The notes beneath the pieces are model-generated. The model saw only the letters and a program-made list of their open reading frames with translations, did no database searches and had not been told where the DNA came from. This document shows positions 14,777 through 22,337 of a stretch of 22,337 nucleotides of DNA, piece by piece. The stretch's first letter is position 1. Each line of letters begins with the position of its first letter. The stretch covers positions 1 through 22,337 of the forward strand of contig CAKPPW010000022.1 of NCBI GenBank assembly GCA_934177995.1, given 5' to 3'. The DNA comes from an uncultured Bacilli bacterium. Its GTDB lineage: Bacteria; Bacillota_I; Bacilli_A; RF39; UBA660. The position numbers and the translations under genes are program-made.

Positions 14777-14805
14777 ATCTTAACATCTATGCAAGTCTAT
14801 GTCAA
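14777..14805 (-). promoter_or_regulatory. Promoter of the lipoprotein operon
   Basis: A perfect TTGACA (14800-14805) and TAAGAT (14777-14782) on the minus strand are separated by 17 bp. The start would fall about 25-30 nt before the lipoprotein ATG. It faces away from the patatin promoter. Confidence 0.6.
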
Positions 14806-14860
14806 ATCATATCATGAAATTTTAAAGAAAATTTATAATATAGATTTAATTATTCAAATG

Positions 14861-14869
14861 TGCTATAAT
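14861..14869 (+). promoter_or_regulatory. Extended -10 promoter of the patatin gene
   Basis: TGCTATAAT is a perfect TGnTATAAT extended -10 element; no good -35 box is visible 17 bp upstream, which this class tolerates. The predicted leader is about 20 nt and contains the GGGAGAGG site. Confidence 0.6.
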
Positions 14870-14896
14870 ATAGGCAAATTTGAAAGGGAGAGGTTT

Positions 14897-16054
14897 ATGA
14901 AACGAGCTGTAGTGCTATCGGGTGGAGGTAGCAAAGGTAGTTATGAAATAGGGGTTTGGAAGGCTCTTAGAAGACTACATATTAAGTATGATATTGTAAC
15001 AGGTACATCTATTGGGGCTTTAAATGGTGCTTTAATGACACAAAAAACTTATTTAAAAGCTTTATATATTTGGCATAAGTTAAGTCTTGAATATTTATTT
15101 GAACAACAACCCAAAAGTGATACTAAAAAAGATATTTTAATGCTTTATGGTGATAACTTTTTAAAAAACGGTGGTATGGATATAAAAAAGATTGAAGATA
15201 TAATTAGAAAAGGTATTAATATGAAACGATTTTATAAGTCTGATATTGACTATGGACTAATAACTTATAACTTTACTACTAAAAAACCACTTGTTATTTC
15301 TAAAAAAGATATAAGTGAAGATAAGTTAGTAGATTACTTGATGGCTTCAGCTACTTGCTATCCTGCTTTTCAGATGAAAGATATTGATGGAGACAAATAT
15401 ATAGATGGAGGATTTTATGATAATTTACCAGTTAATCTGGCCATAGAACTCGGAGCAACAGAAGCTATAATTGTTGATCTTAGAGCACCAGGCTTCAAAA
15501 AATTACCGAAAGGTAATGTTAAAACAACTTATATTAAACCTAAAAACAAGATATCTTTTTTCCTAGACTTTAATAGTGAACAAGCTAAAATAAACATAAA
15601 CTTTGGTTATAATGATACCATGAAAGCTTTTAAAAGATTAGATGGTGATTATTTCACTTTCAGAAAAGGAGAAATAACTAAATTCTATGAAAATAATAAA
15701 GATGAGCTTTCTAAGTTATTAAATGTCAAATTAACTGAAAAAAAGCTTCTTAAATTAATTGAAAACATTGGTAAAGAATTTAAACTACAAGAAGATTTAA
15801 TTTATTATTTGGATGATTATTTTGAAATAATTAGAAAAAAAGCTTACGCTTGTGATAGAATTACCAAAGAAATTGAAAAGCAAATTAAAAATAAAAAGAT
15901 ATCAAAAAAAACCAATTCTAAATTAATAACACTATATTTTTTAAGAAATATAAATAGAAAGAAAAAAGAAACCAAAGCTCTTACTCTATTTTTCTCAAAT
16001 CAATATAATAAAGCCCTATTATTATCTTTTATAGGAGCTAACTATGGAGAATAA
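14897..16054 (+). CDS. Patatin-like phospholipase / acylhydrolase
   Basis: The start is the ATG at 14897, preceded by GGGAGAGG. An in-frame ATG 36 codons earlier would sit upstream of the promoter and is rejected. The 385-residue product has the complete patatin core: the oxyanion loop SGGGSKGSYEIGV (8-20), nucleophile elbow GTSIG with Ser38, and the DGG motif with Asp170, which together form a Ser-Asp dyad. These enzymes hydrolyse acyl esters of phospholipids or neutral lipids. There is no signal peptide, so it is probably cytoplasmic and membrane-associated. The C-terminal 170 residues, Lys-rich and helical, are not recognised and may bind membrane. The last 11 bp overlap the radical SAM gene, so the two are cotranscribed. 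Confidence 0.92.
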   Translation: MKRAVVLSGGGSKGSYEIGVWKALRRLHIKYDIVTGTSIGALNGALMTQKTYLKALYIWHKLSLEYLFEQQPKSDTKKDILMLYGDNFLKNGGMDIKKIEDIIRKGINMKRFYKSDIDYGLITYNFTTKKPLVISKKDISEDKLVDYLMASATCYPAFQMKDIDGDKYIDGGFYDNLPVNLAIELGATEAIIVDLRAPGFKKLPKGNVKTTYIKPKNKISFFLDFNSEQAKININFGYNDTMKAFKRLDGDYFTFRKGEITKFYENNKDELSKLLNVKLTEKKLLKLIENIGKEFKLQEDLIYYLDDYFEIIRKKAYACDRITKEIEKQIKNKKISKKTNSKLITLYFLRNINRKKKETKALTLFFSNQYNKALLLSFIGANYGE

Positions 16055-16979
16055 GTTTCCTTATACTATTGATAATAAAAGATATCACACCTTAACATAC
16101 TTTTATCAACACAAGTTTGGTTGTAAAATTGCTAAAGTTAGTTTAAATGCTAACTTTTCTTGTCCTAATATTGATGGTAAAAAAAGTTATGGTGGTTGTA
16201 TTTTTTGTTCTAAATCTGGTAGTGGTGACTTTGCAGGTAATATAAATGATAGTTTAATGTTACAGTTCATTAAAGGAAAAAAAATGATGCAAAGTAAGTG
16301 GCCTAATGCTAAATTTATTGCTTACTTTCAAGCTAGAACTAATACTTATGCTAGTGTTGATACTCTAAAAAGTTATTTTGAACCATTTATAAATCATAAA
16401 GACTGTGTAGGACTTGCTATTGCTACTAGAAGTGATTCTATAAGTGATTCATGTCTTGATTACTTAGAGTCAATTAGTAAAAGATGTTATTTACAAGTAG
16501 AGCTTGGATTACAATCTAGTAAGAAGGAAACTTTAGAGTTAATTAATAGGGGGGAAACTGTTGAAGAGTTTGAATCTATGGTAAAAAAATTAAGAGCCAA
16601 AAATATTAATGTAGTTGTCCACATCATAAATGGATTACCTTATGAAACGGATGAAGATATGTTAAACACCGTTAAATACTTAAATAAGCTAGATATTCAA
16701 GGGATAAAAATACATATGCTTCATATTCTAAAAGATACTCCACTTGAGATAATCTATAAAACTCATCCATTTAAAGTATTAACAAGAGATGAATATGTAA
16801 ATATTACTGTCAAACAACTAACTTATTTAAGAAAAGAGATAGTAATTCATAGAATAACAGGAGATCCTAAGAAAGAAGATTTAATAGAACCAACTTGGCT
16901 TTTAAAGAAATTTGAAGTTTTAAATGAGATAGATAAGAAGATGGTAAAGGATAATATCTATCAAGGTGACTATGTCTAA
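16044..16979 (+). CDS. Radical SAM protein, YtqA/YhcC family (TIGR01212 type)
   Basis: The 311-residue protein has the family N-terminus, GCKIAKVSLNANFSCPNIDG then GGCIFC, with cluster cysteines Cys40, Cys52 and Cys55 expected to hold a [4Fe-4S] centre for S-adenosylmethionine cleavage. Later blocks VGLAIATRSDSI, LQVELGLQSS and VVHIINGLPYET are typical of this family. As I recall, the Bacillus relative YtqA has been linked to synthesis of the wobble-uridine modification mnm5s2U in tRNA and renamed MnmL; this is from memory and not testable here. Its usual partner, the YtqB methyltransferase, is not adjacent. AGGAG lies 7 nt upstream of the ATG inside the patatin gene. The stop codon is part of the terminator stem. 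Confidence 0.9.
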   Translation: MENKFPYTIDNKRYHTLTYFYQHKFGCKIAKVSLNANFSCPNIDGKKSYGGCIFCSKSGSGDFAGNINDSLMLQFIKGKKMMQSKWPNAKFIAYFQARTNTYASVDTLKSYFEPFINHKDCVGLAIATRSDSISDSCLDYLESISKRCYLQVELGLQSSKKETLELINRGETVEEFESMVKKLRAKNINVVVHIINGLPYETDEDMLNTVKYLNKLDIQGIKIHMLHILKDTPLEIIYKTHPFKVLTRDEYVNITVKQLTYLRKEIVIHRITGDPKKEDLIEPTWLLKKFEVLNEIDKKMVKDNIYQGDYV

Positions 16980-17002
16980 TTCCAAAAAGAATTAGATTTT
17001 TT
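16975..17002 (+). terminator. Intrinsic terminator of the patatin-radical SAM operon
   Basis: A perfect 8-bp stem, tctaattc (16975-16982) with gaattaga (16989-16996), has a 6-nt loop and is followed by T6 (16997-17002). The TAA stop of the radical SAM gene is within the left arm. Confidence 0.88.
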
Positions 17003-17004
17003 AC

Positions 17005-17033
17005 TTGCCACAGAAAAAAATCTATCATATAAT
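17005..17033 (+). promoter_or_regulatory. Promoter of the Ig-like repeat gene
   Basis: TTGCCA (17005-17010, 5/6) and a perfect TATAAT (17028-17033) are separated by 17 bp. The -35 box starts 2 bp after the preceding terminator. The predicted start near 17040 gives a leader of about 24 nt with an AGGTGG site. Confidence 0.8.
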
Positions 17034-17063
17034 GTAAATAAGATAGAAAAGGTGGGATTATAA

Positions 17064-17813
17064 ATGGATAAGAAAATCCGTTTAATAGTCGTTTCTTCTT
17101 TTACCCTATTAGGAATACTTTGTATCTCATGTGGATGCCTTTATTCCAAATTAGATCAAGAGAGTAATAATCAGACTATTGCACTAGTGGTATCACAGAA
17201 AATGCAAGATAATGAGAAAGCTGATTTTAATATAAAGCTTAAAAACTTTGAGATTGAAACTAATACACCGCTTAGTATAAAAATAGCCGATTATTTAGAT
17301 GAAACGGTTAGTGATGAAGTGTTAGCTAATTTAAAACTTGACACTAGTAGTGTTAATGTTAAAGAAGTTGGTACTTATAAATATAAAGTTTATTATAAAA
17401 AGAAAGAGTTTGAAGGTACTATAAAAGTAATTGAAAAAGTTGCTCCTACTAATCAAGTTGATACAATATCAATAAAATCATTTACTATTAAGAAAGGAAC
17501 TGCTCTATCTACTAATCCAGCTGATTATATTACTGAGCCTAATCCTTTAACTGATGAGATAAAAGCTTTGTTAAAATTTAATTTTTCTGAAGTTGATATT
17601 AATAAACCTGGAACTTATCAATATACAGTAACTTATAATAATAGTATTTATACAGCTAATATTACAGTAACGGAAGATCAAGAAAATAATATTTTATCAA
17701 CAGGAGATAGCAACATTACTACTGATGACAAAGATAAAACAACTGATGGAGCAACAACTACTGAATCTGGTCAAAGTACAACAACTAAAACTGATGCAAA
17801 GGAAAAGCCATAG
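17064..17813 (+). CDS. Exported protein with two Ig-like repeats and a Thr-rich tail
   Basis: The 249-residue product starts with an uncleaved anchor or signal segment (about 6-28). It ends in CISCGC, which is not a proper lipobox, so lipidation is doubtful. Two tandem domains follow (about 52-125 and 132-205). Each has a FxI-xxx-TPL/TAL opening, an ADY(L/I) step, a VGTY/PGTY turn, and a closing I-KV/ITV strand, as in bacterial Ig-like domains related to DUF5011/Big families. The last 45 residues are Thr/Asp/Ser-rich and likely disordered. It is thus a surface-exposed adhesin-like or scaffold protein; no ligand can be inferred. It forms a single-gene unit between two terminators. Confidence 0.82.
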   Translation: MDKKIRLIVVSSFTLLGILCISCGCLYSKLDQESNNQTIALVVSQKMQDNEKADFNIKLKNFEIETNTPLSIKIADYLDETVSDEVLANLKLDTSSVNVKEVGTYKYKVYYKKKEFEGTIKVIEKVAPTNQVDTISIKSFTIKKGTALSTNPADYITEPNPLTDEIKALLKFNFSEVDINKPGTYQYTVTYNNSIYTANITVTEDQENNILSTGDSNITTDDKDKTTDGATTTESGQSTTTKTDAKEKP

Positions 17814-17831
17814 AATACCTATGACTTTTTT
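17803..17831. terminator. Bidirectional terminator holding the stop codons of both convergent genes
   Basis: Arms 17803-17813 and 17819-17829 enclose a 5-nt loop that is exactly the intergenic gap. The TAG of each gene lies in its own arm. In the minus-strand transcript the stem has 11 continuous pairs (one G-U); in the plus-strand one there is a single C-A mismatch. T6 follows on plus, T4 on minus. Confidence 0.8.
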
Positions 17832-19027
17832 AATTTATGAATTAAGTTTATAAGATAATAAACTGGTGAAGTAGCAACCACATATTCACCTAACAATTCT
17901 TCCATATATCCATTAAAGCTAGCTTTAAACTGATAGATACCATAAGTCTTATCATCTTTATTAGTTGTAGGTGTACCATAAAAATTATATCTTTTATAAC
18001 CATGTTCTATAGCATACTTAATCATTTCCCATTGAATTAAGTATTGAGAATTATACATTAAATACTCCTCATAATTACCACTAGATAGATAAACTATTTC
18101 TGGATCAGTCATAACAAACATAGAACCTGCAAGAGTAATAATTGATGAGTTTTTTTCTTCTTTTTGTTTTTTTGCAAGATCTACTTTTTTCTTTAATGAA
18201 TTAATAGTCTCATCAAAACTCTTTCTCTTACCATCATTACATCTAGAATCAGATAATGCTTCTTTCTTTTTAGTATTTTCTTCTATCTCTTCATTTAATA
18301 AACTGATATATCTGTTAAGGTCTAGTCTAGTAACCAAATACTTAATTTCTTTTTTCTTAGAAAATAAATCATACATATTTTCATAATAAGAAATATTTCT
18401 AACAGAAAAACCTTTACGCTTACCTGTTTCAAGCATTATCCCATAAAAATTTTCTAATTCATCCTTTGTTAATTCTGATACCTCGATACCGGTTTTAATA
18501 GTCTTACGAATAATATTTCTAGTATTAGGTTTCATTTCTTTTAAAACATCATCTTCACTTTTACCTTCCAAATCAAGGACATACATAGATGAAACTTGTT
18601 CTTGTGTTTCAATTTTCTTAAATTTTAATGATTCAAGTATTTTTAGTATATTTGTCTTTGGAACTTCTAGTTCTTTATCATTATCATATCTTCTAATAGG
18701 AAGGTACGGATCAATTCTTAGACAGTAACCATTATTCTTTTTAACATAGTCTTTCAACTCTTTCAAAAATGTTTCTACCTCATTATCATTACTATAATCA
18801 AGTAGTGGTCCTCTTAATGCATAAAACTCATATTTATTAAAATATCTTTTTCTAGAAAGTAGCATGGTTGCTCCTATTATTTTTTTCTTTTCTTTAAGGC
18901 CAAGATATTTAACAGTCCAACCATTTTTCTTTCTAAGATTACCTATTTCTACTGTTTCCATAAAATTTCTTAATGGGTGTTTTTTTGAAAAGTCTTGAAA
19001 CTCTTTTTCAGTTAATTCTTCTAGCAT
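17819..19027 (-). CDS. FemX/FemAB-family peptidoglycan bridge aminoacyltransferase
   Basis: The 402-residue protein belongs to the FemABX family, which uses aminoacyl-tRNA to add amino acids to the lysine side chain of lipid II, starting or extending the interpeptide bridge. Two GNAT-like halves are visible. The first includes GWTVKYLGL, IIGATMLLSR and YCLRIDPYLP; the second includes KPNTRNIIRKTIKTG, GSMFVM, EYLMYNSQYLIQWEMI and YKRYNFYGTP. Between them at about 235-295 is the charged helical arm (coiled coil) typical of FemA/MurM-type enzymes, here with the unusual stretch SRCNDGKRKS. Its ATG overlaps the stop of the murJ-like gene (TAATG), so translation is coupled to the lipid II flippase. 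The added residue (Ala, Gly, Ser) cannot be read from sequence. Confidence 0.92.
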   Translation of the reverse strand: MLEELTEKEFQDFSKKHPLRNFMETVEIGNLRKKNGWTVKYLGLKEKKKIIGATMLLSRKRYFNKYEFYALRGPLLDYSNDNEVETFLKELKDYVKKNNGYCLRIDPYLPIRRYDNDKELEVPKTNILKILESLKFKKIETQEQVSSMYVLDLEGKSEDDVLKEMKPNTRNIIRKTIKTGIEVSELTKDELENFYGIMLETGKRKGFSVRNISYYENMYDLFSKKKEIKYLVTRLDLNRYISLLNEEIEENTKKKEALSDSRCNDGKRKSFDETINSLKKKVDLAKKQKEEKNSSIITLAGSMFVMTDPEIVYLSSGNYEEYLMYNSQYLIQWEMIKYAIEHGYKRYNFYGTPTTNKDDKTYGIYQFKASFNGYMEELLGEYVVATSPVYYLINLIHKLKKS

Positions 19028-20679
19028 TATTTTTTAGCCACCTTTCTTTTAATTTTATCTAACATTTTACTACCCAATACTTCTTCAATAACGCCTGATT
19101 TATAAGATGCTGGTAAATAAATTCCTGCTCCTATAATAGTATAAACTAAAATGATCGGAATATTTAAAAGTCTTACTGATGAGGAAATTGGTACTACAAA
19201 TTTAACTAGGAATAAGGAAAGTATCATAAAGATATCGGCAATAATAATCTTTCCAATAATTCTAATAGTCGGTTTATAACTAACTCCACATTTCTTTTTC
19301 AAGTAGTAAAGGCATAAGATTATCCCTACTAAATAACCTAAAATAGTAGCAGTTATGGAACCATATACTGGTTGGAGTCCTAATCCATAGAATGTTTTAA
19401 TTAAATAGACATTAGTTAAAGCTTTGATTAATACTCCGGCAAATAAAGAAATAAATACTTCTTTATAATATTTTAAGACCTGAACAATGGATACTAAAGC
19501 TGTATAAGTAGAAATTATCAAAGCCACAAAAATATAGTATGCCATAATCTCTGCTCCTACTGCTGATTTATTTCCATAGAATACATCCCAAACTGGTTGT
19601 GATAAGAATGATAATCCTATAGTCATAGGTACTGATAAGAATAATAATATTTGTAGAGTTTGATTAATCTTATGATGAACATCTTTTTTATCACCTTTAA
19701 CAGATGAGGATGTAAGGTTAGGTATTAAACTTATAATTATACCTGTAGAAATAGAGACAATTATCATATTAAGTTTATTGCCCCAAGTAGAAATTACACT
19801 CATAGAGTTTTCTGCTGCTACTGTAGTATAACCTGCTGAATGAACTAAAGTCTTAACAAGGGTTGTCATATCAACAAAGTTATAAGCTGATTTGAAGACA
19901 TCTATCATAATGAATGGTAAGGCATAGAAGAATATCTTTCCTAATATTTCTTTAGTAGAAATTACTGGTTCTTCTTTTGCTTCAGTTATATCATTTATTT
20001 CTTTCTTATGTTTAAATACTTTATCAAGTAGATATAGATAACCAACTAAAGCACCGGCTGTTGCTCCAAAAGTAGCTACTCCTACTGCAGTTGTCAAAGA
20101 TAAATGAAATACATTTAAAGCAGCATATGATCCAGCTATAATAACCACAATGCGGGCTACTTGTTCTACCACTTGGGAAATAGCTGTTGGTGTTATAAAT
20201 TTGTGTCCTTCTAAATAACCTCTATAAATACTTAAGATAGGTACTACTAGTATAGCTGTGGCAATTACTCTAATAACGTAAGTTACATCACTTAAAGTGT
20301 TTCCTCCTGTTAAATCACCAATAATTGCTTTTGCTATAATAGGAGCAAATAAGAATAAAATAATAAAGACAAATATTCCCATAAAGACAGCTAATCTTCT
20401 ACCTATCTTAAAGGCTTTTTCTTTAGCTTTACTATAGCCTAAAGTTTGATATTCACTAATTATTTTAGAAATTGCATTAGGAATACCAGCACAAGATAAG
20501 GACTGAAATAATAAGTAGATGGTATAGGCATATCCATATAGTGCTCCTCCTTGTTCCCCAATAATTGCATAAAAGGGAATTACATAAAGCATACCTAATA
20601 CTTTAGTAATAACTATTCCCATGGTTGCTACAAAAGCTCCATTTAGAAAGGAATTTTGTTTTAATTCTTTCTTTCGCAT
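19027..20679 (-). CDS. MurJ-type lipid II flippase (MOP superfamily)
   Basis: The 550-residue protein has about 14 membrane helices and the typical N-terminus of the YtgP/MurJ and SpoVB branch: NGAFVATMGIVITKVLGMLYVIPFY, then GALYGYAYTIY and SCAGIPNAISKIISEY. The YRGYLEGHKFITPTAISQVVEQVARI segment, with conserved Arg, Gly and Gln residues, is also a family hallmark. Members flip lipid-linked cell-wall precursors; the overlap with a FemX-type gene that acts on lipid II favours lipid II over teichoic or capsular substrates. A SpoVB-like or polysaccharide role cannot be excluded. The basic C-terminus lies in the cytoplasm. A GGTGA site sits 6 nt before the ATG. No strong promoter was found in the 87-bp gap to the divergent gene. 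Confidence 0.88.
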   Translation of the reverse strand: MRKKELKQNSFLNGAFVATMGIVITKVLGMLYVIPFYAIIGEQGGALYGYAYTIYLLFQSLSCAGIPNAISKIISEYQTLGYSKAKEKAFKIGRRLAVFMGIFVFIILFLFAPIIAKAIIGDLTGGNTLSDVTYVIRVIATAILVVPILSIYRGYLEGHKFITPTAISQVVEQVARIVVIIAGSYAALNVFHLSLTTAVGVATFGATAGALVGYLYLLDKVFKHKKEINDITEAKEEPVISTKEILGKIFFYALPFIMIDVFKSAYNFVDMTTLVKTLVHSAGYTTVAAENSMSVISTWGNKLNMIIVSISTGIIISLIPNLTSSSVKGDKKDVHHKINQTLQILLFLSVPMTIGLSFLSQPVWDVFYGNKSAVGAEIMAYYIFVALIISTYTALVSIVQVLKYYKEVFISLFAGVLIKALTNVYLIKTFYGLGLQPVYGSITATILGYLVGIILCLYYLKKKCGVSYKPTIRIIGKIIIADIFMILSLFLVKFVVPISSSVRLLNIPIILVYTIIGAGIYLPASYKSGVIEEVLGSKMLDKIKRKVAKK

Positions 20680-20715
20680 ATATTCACCACTTTCCTATAT
20701 AATCATATCATAATC

Positions 20716-20744
20716 TTGCACTAAGTGAAAGAATCAAGTATAAT
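20716..20744 (+). promoter_or_regulatory. Promoter of the second femX-like gene
   Basis: TTGCAC (20716-20721) and a perfect TATAAT (20739-20744) are separated by 17 bp. The predicted start near 20751 leaves about 15 nt to the ATG, containing AAGGTGGGG. Confidence 0.5.
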
Positions 20745-20766
20745 TAGTTTAAGGTGGGGTGATAAA

Positions 20767-22026
20767 ATGAAACTTGTAGAGCTTTCTAAAACAGAATTTA
20801 ATGAATTTACTAATTACCTAGAAATATGTCCTTTTGAACAAAGTATTTATTGGGCTAACTTTAAAAGTGGTGAGAATTGGCATCCCTATTTTTTAGGTCT
20901 TGAAGATAAAAATAAATTGTTAGGAGCCACTTTACTTTTAGCTAGTGAAAATAAAAGTATTAAGAAAAGATTTTTCTATGCTCCTCAAGGTTTTTTAATT
21001 GACTATAAAAACTATGATTTATTAGAAATATTTACTAAAGAAATAATTAACTTTGTTAAAGAAAAAAATGGTATCTATCTAAAAATAGATCCTGAAATAT
21101 TAACCACTGAGAAAGATGAGGATGGTAAGGAGTTGCAAGGTGGTATAAATAATTTATTTATAAAAGATTATTTATTAAAATTAGGTTTTATTGAAACTGA
21201 TAATAACACTATTAATCCTAAATATACGATGAAACTTGATTTAGCTAACAAAAGCCTTAATGATATATTGGATAATATGTCCAAAAAAGCAAGACAAATT
21301 ATTAAAAGAAATGAAAGACTTGGTTACATTGTAAGAGAGCTAAAACAAGATGAATTACCTATCTTTATTAAAACAATGGATAAGATTAGTAGTAAGTTTA
21401 ATACTATTAAATATGAACTTCCTTTTTATGAAGACTTAGCCAGTGCCTTTACAAGGGAACATCTAAAAATAATGATTGCTGAACTTGATTTAAATACTAC
21501 TCTTAATAATCTTAAGAAAGAAGAAAAAGTATTACAAATAGAAAAAGAAAAAAGAATAGGTCTATATCAAAATAATCAATTAACAGAGGAAACTTTTATT
21601 GAGAAGGAACTTGGTTATAAAGAACAGATTAATATTATAAATAAGAGGAGAAAGTATTATTTATCCCTAAAGGAAAAAACGGATAATGATAAGATTTTCT
21701 TAGGGGGATACTTATTCTTGATGTATGGAAAAGAAATTACCGCTCTAATTGGAGGAATGGAAGATGAATATATTGATTTAGATGTATCCTACTCTATTCA
21801 CTACAAAATGATTAAAGAAGCTATAGAAGATGGTTATAGGTCTTATAATTTCTATGAAGTAAAAGATATAAATGATGGAGGTTTTTTCTTCAAACAAAAC
21901 TTTGGAGCAAAACTATTTGAACATATCGGTGAATTCGATTATCCGATAGATTTAAACAGTTATAAAAAGAATAAGAAGTATTTTCCTCTTTATTATGGAG
22001 TTAAGACTATTTACAAAAATAAATAA
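20767..22026 (+). CDS. Second FemX/FemAB-family aminoacyltransferase
   Basis: The 419-residue product is a paralogue of the minus-strand FemX at 17819-19027. It shares, in the same order, GATLLLA, GIYLKIDPE, NMSKKARQIIKRNERLGY and SYSIHYKMIKEAIEDGYRSYNFYEV. A long charged helical arm at about 240-310 separates the two halves. It probably adds another residue to, or a different position of, the peptidoglycan bridge. The start at 20767 is chosen because AAGGTGGGG lies just upstream; an in-frame ATG at 20725 precedes the -10 box and is rejected. It is divergent from the murJ-femX pair, 87 bp apart. Its last 20 bp overlap a convergent small gene. Confidence 0.92.
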   Translation: MKLVELSKTEFNEFTNYLEICPFEQSIYWANFKSGENWHPYFLGLEDKNKLLGATLLLASENKSIKKRFFYAPQGFLIDYKNYDLLEIFTKEIINFVKEKNGIYLKIDPEILTTEKDEDGKELQGGINNLFIKDYLLKLGFIETDNNTINPKYTMKLDLANKSLNDILDNMSKKARQIIKRNERLGYIVRELKQDELPIFIKTMDKISSKFNTIKYELPFYEDLASAFTREHLKIMIAELDLNTTLNNLKKEEKVLQIEKEKRIGLYQNNQLTEETFIEKELGYKEQINIINKRRKYYLSLKEKTDNDKIFLGGYLFLMYGKEITALIGGMEDEYIDLDVSYSIHYKMIKEAIEDGYRSYNFYEVKDINDGGFFFKQNFGAKLFEHIGEFDYPIDLNSYKKNKKYFPLYYGVKTIYKNK

Positions 22027-22183
22027 TCATAGCAGAAAAGCAGTAGATTTGTTCTTCACCACTAGGAAAAGAACTAACTTGATACTTAATTTCCACTACA
22101 TCACCTTCTAGTTCTCCCAAAAAATTATTTATTGCTTCTTCTAAATCACTTTCATCTTCAAAGTCAAAGATTTTTACTTTCAT
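22007..22183 (-). CDS. Cse60-like small protein
   Basis: A 58-residue reading frame from ATG 22183 to TAG 22007. It begins MKVKIFDFEDESDLEEAINNFL and contains EEQIYCFSAMIIY near the C-terminus. Both ends match my memory of the Cse60 family, small proteins described from Bacillus sporulation but also found in non-sporulating relatives. The length is typical of that family. A GGTGAT site lies about 5 nt before the ATG. Its 3' 20 bp overlap the end of the convergent femX-like gene in another frame. No other sporulation gene is in the window, so a sporulation role is not implied. Confidence 0.75.
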   Translation of the reverse strand: MKVKIFDFEDESDLEEAINNFLGELEGDVVEIKYQVSSFPSGEEQIYCFSAMIIYFCK

Positions 22184-22231
22184 ATAGTATCACCAATACT
22201 AATATAAAATATTTTATCCACAGAAATTGTT

Positions 22232-22263
22232 GAAAAAAAAGAACTGGTTTAATAATCAGTTCT
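22232..22263 (-). terminator. Minus-strand terminator for a gene beyond the right edge
   Basis: AGAACTG/CAGTTCT (arms 22257-22263 and 22240-22246, 10-nt loop) is followed on the minus strand by eight T residues. It would end transcription entering from the right, just upstream of the Cse60-like gene. Confidence 0.8.
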
Positions 22264-22272
22264 CAGACTGTT

Positions 22273-22308
22273 GACAAATAGGTAGAAATTTTACTTATTT
22301 GTCTTTTT
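22273..22308 (+). terminator. Plus-strand terminator downstream of the second femX-like gene
   Basis: gacaaata-g-gta (22273-22284) pairs with tac-t-tatttgtc (22292-22303): 12 pairs including one G-U, with a 7-nt loop, followed by TTTTTATTTT. It lies about 250 nt past the femX stop, beyond the Cse60-like gene on the other strand, so a femX transcript reaching it would be antisense to that gene. Confidence 0.7.
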
Positions 22309-22337
22309 ATTTTGTAAAAATAATAAAAATTTCCAAT

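Noticed and set aside
14789..14896. 36-residue N-terminal extension of the patatin protein
   Set aside because: It would begin upstream of the extended -10 promoter, and the patatin fold starts at the ATG at 14897 with a good ribosome binding site.
20725..20766. 14-residue extension of the second FemX-like protein
   Set aside because: It begins upstream of the TATAAT at 20739-20744; AAGGTGGGG supports the ATG at 20767.
1..22337. CRISPR arrays, tRNA or rRNA genes, phage or plasmid modules
   Set aside because: No regularly spaced repeats, cloverleaf, rRNA segment, integrase, replication or capsid gene was seen on either strand.
1..22337. Mollicute-type genetic code (TGA as tryptophan)
   Set aside because: Tryptophans in well-aligned proteins are read from TGG, no gene needs TGA read-through, and wall-synthesis genes are present.

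Overview
The window is strongly A+T-rich, densely packed DNA from a low-GC Gram-positive bacterium, most likely an uncultured gut member of the class Bacilli. Evidence: AAGGAG-type ribosome binding sites, TTGACA/TATAAT promoters with 16-17 bp spacers, U-tract terminators, the Bacillus-like cluster (two EcfA-type ATPases)-truA-rplM-rpsI, and a Cse60-like small protein. Tryptophan is read from TGG and no gene reads through TGA, so the genetic code is standard and a wall-less mollicute is unlikely. Peptidoglycan genes (a MurJ-type flippase, two FemX-type ligases, a VanY-type carboxypeptidase) agree with a walled cell. The genus cannot be fixed from the sequence alone.

Layout. 1-1893 (minus strand): the 5' part of a large secreted surface protein with its own promoter, preceded by a TraX-family membrane protein. 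1950-2911 (minus): rplM-rpsI with a consensus promoter, a structured leader and a terminator. 3090-4658 (minus): a large protein with a transglutaminase-like Cys-His-Asp core, lying between truA and rplM. 4812-7894 (minus): a tightly coupled operon, SDR oxidoreductase, two EcfA-like ABC ATPases with eroded catalytic motifs, and truA; no ecfT is present. 8237-9289 (plus): a zinc-ribbon/transmembrane protein flanked by a 17-bp direct repeat. 9592-13190 (minus): a VanY-type D,D-carboxypeptidase, then a GH31 glycoside hydrolase that appears to lack the usual acid/base Asp. 13295-14744 (minus): a three-gene envelope operon (lipoprotein, membrane protein, tail-anchored protein).

14897-16979 (plus): a patatin-like lipase overlapping a YtqA/YhcC-type radical SAM gene. 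17064-17813 (plus): an exported protein with two Ig-like repeats. 17819-20679 (minus): murJ-like flippase and femX-like ligase, translationally coupled. 20767-22026 (plus): a second femX-like ligase, divergent from murJ. 22007-22183 (minus): a 58-codon Cse60-like gene overlapping the femX tail.

The common theme is the cell envelope: lipid II flipping, interpeptide-bridge synthesis, stem-peptide trimming, surface proteins and lipoproteins. The translation genes (rplM, rpsI, truA, possibly the radical SAM gene) form the conserved core. The least explained parts are the inverted repeat over the surface-gene promoter, the transglutaminase-like protein, the degenerate EcfA pair, the altered GH31 active site, and the repeats around the zinc-ribbon gene. 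No tRNA, rRNA, CRISPR array, intact transposase or recombinase was seen.
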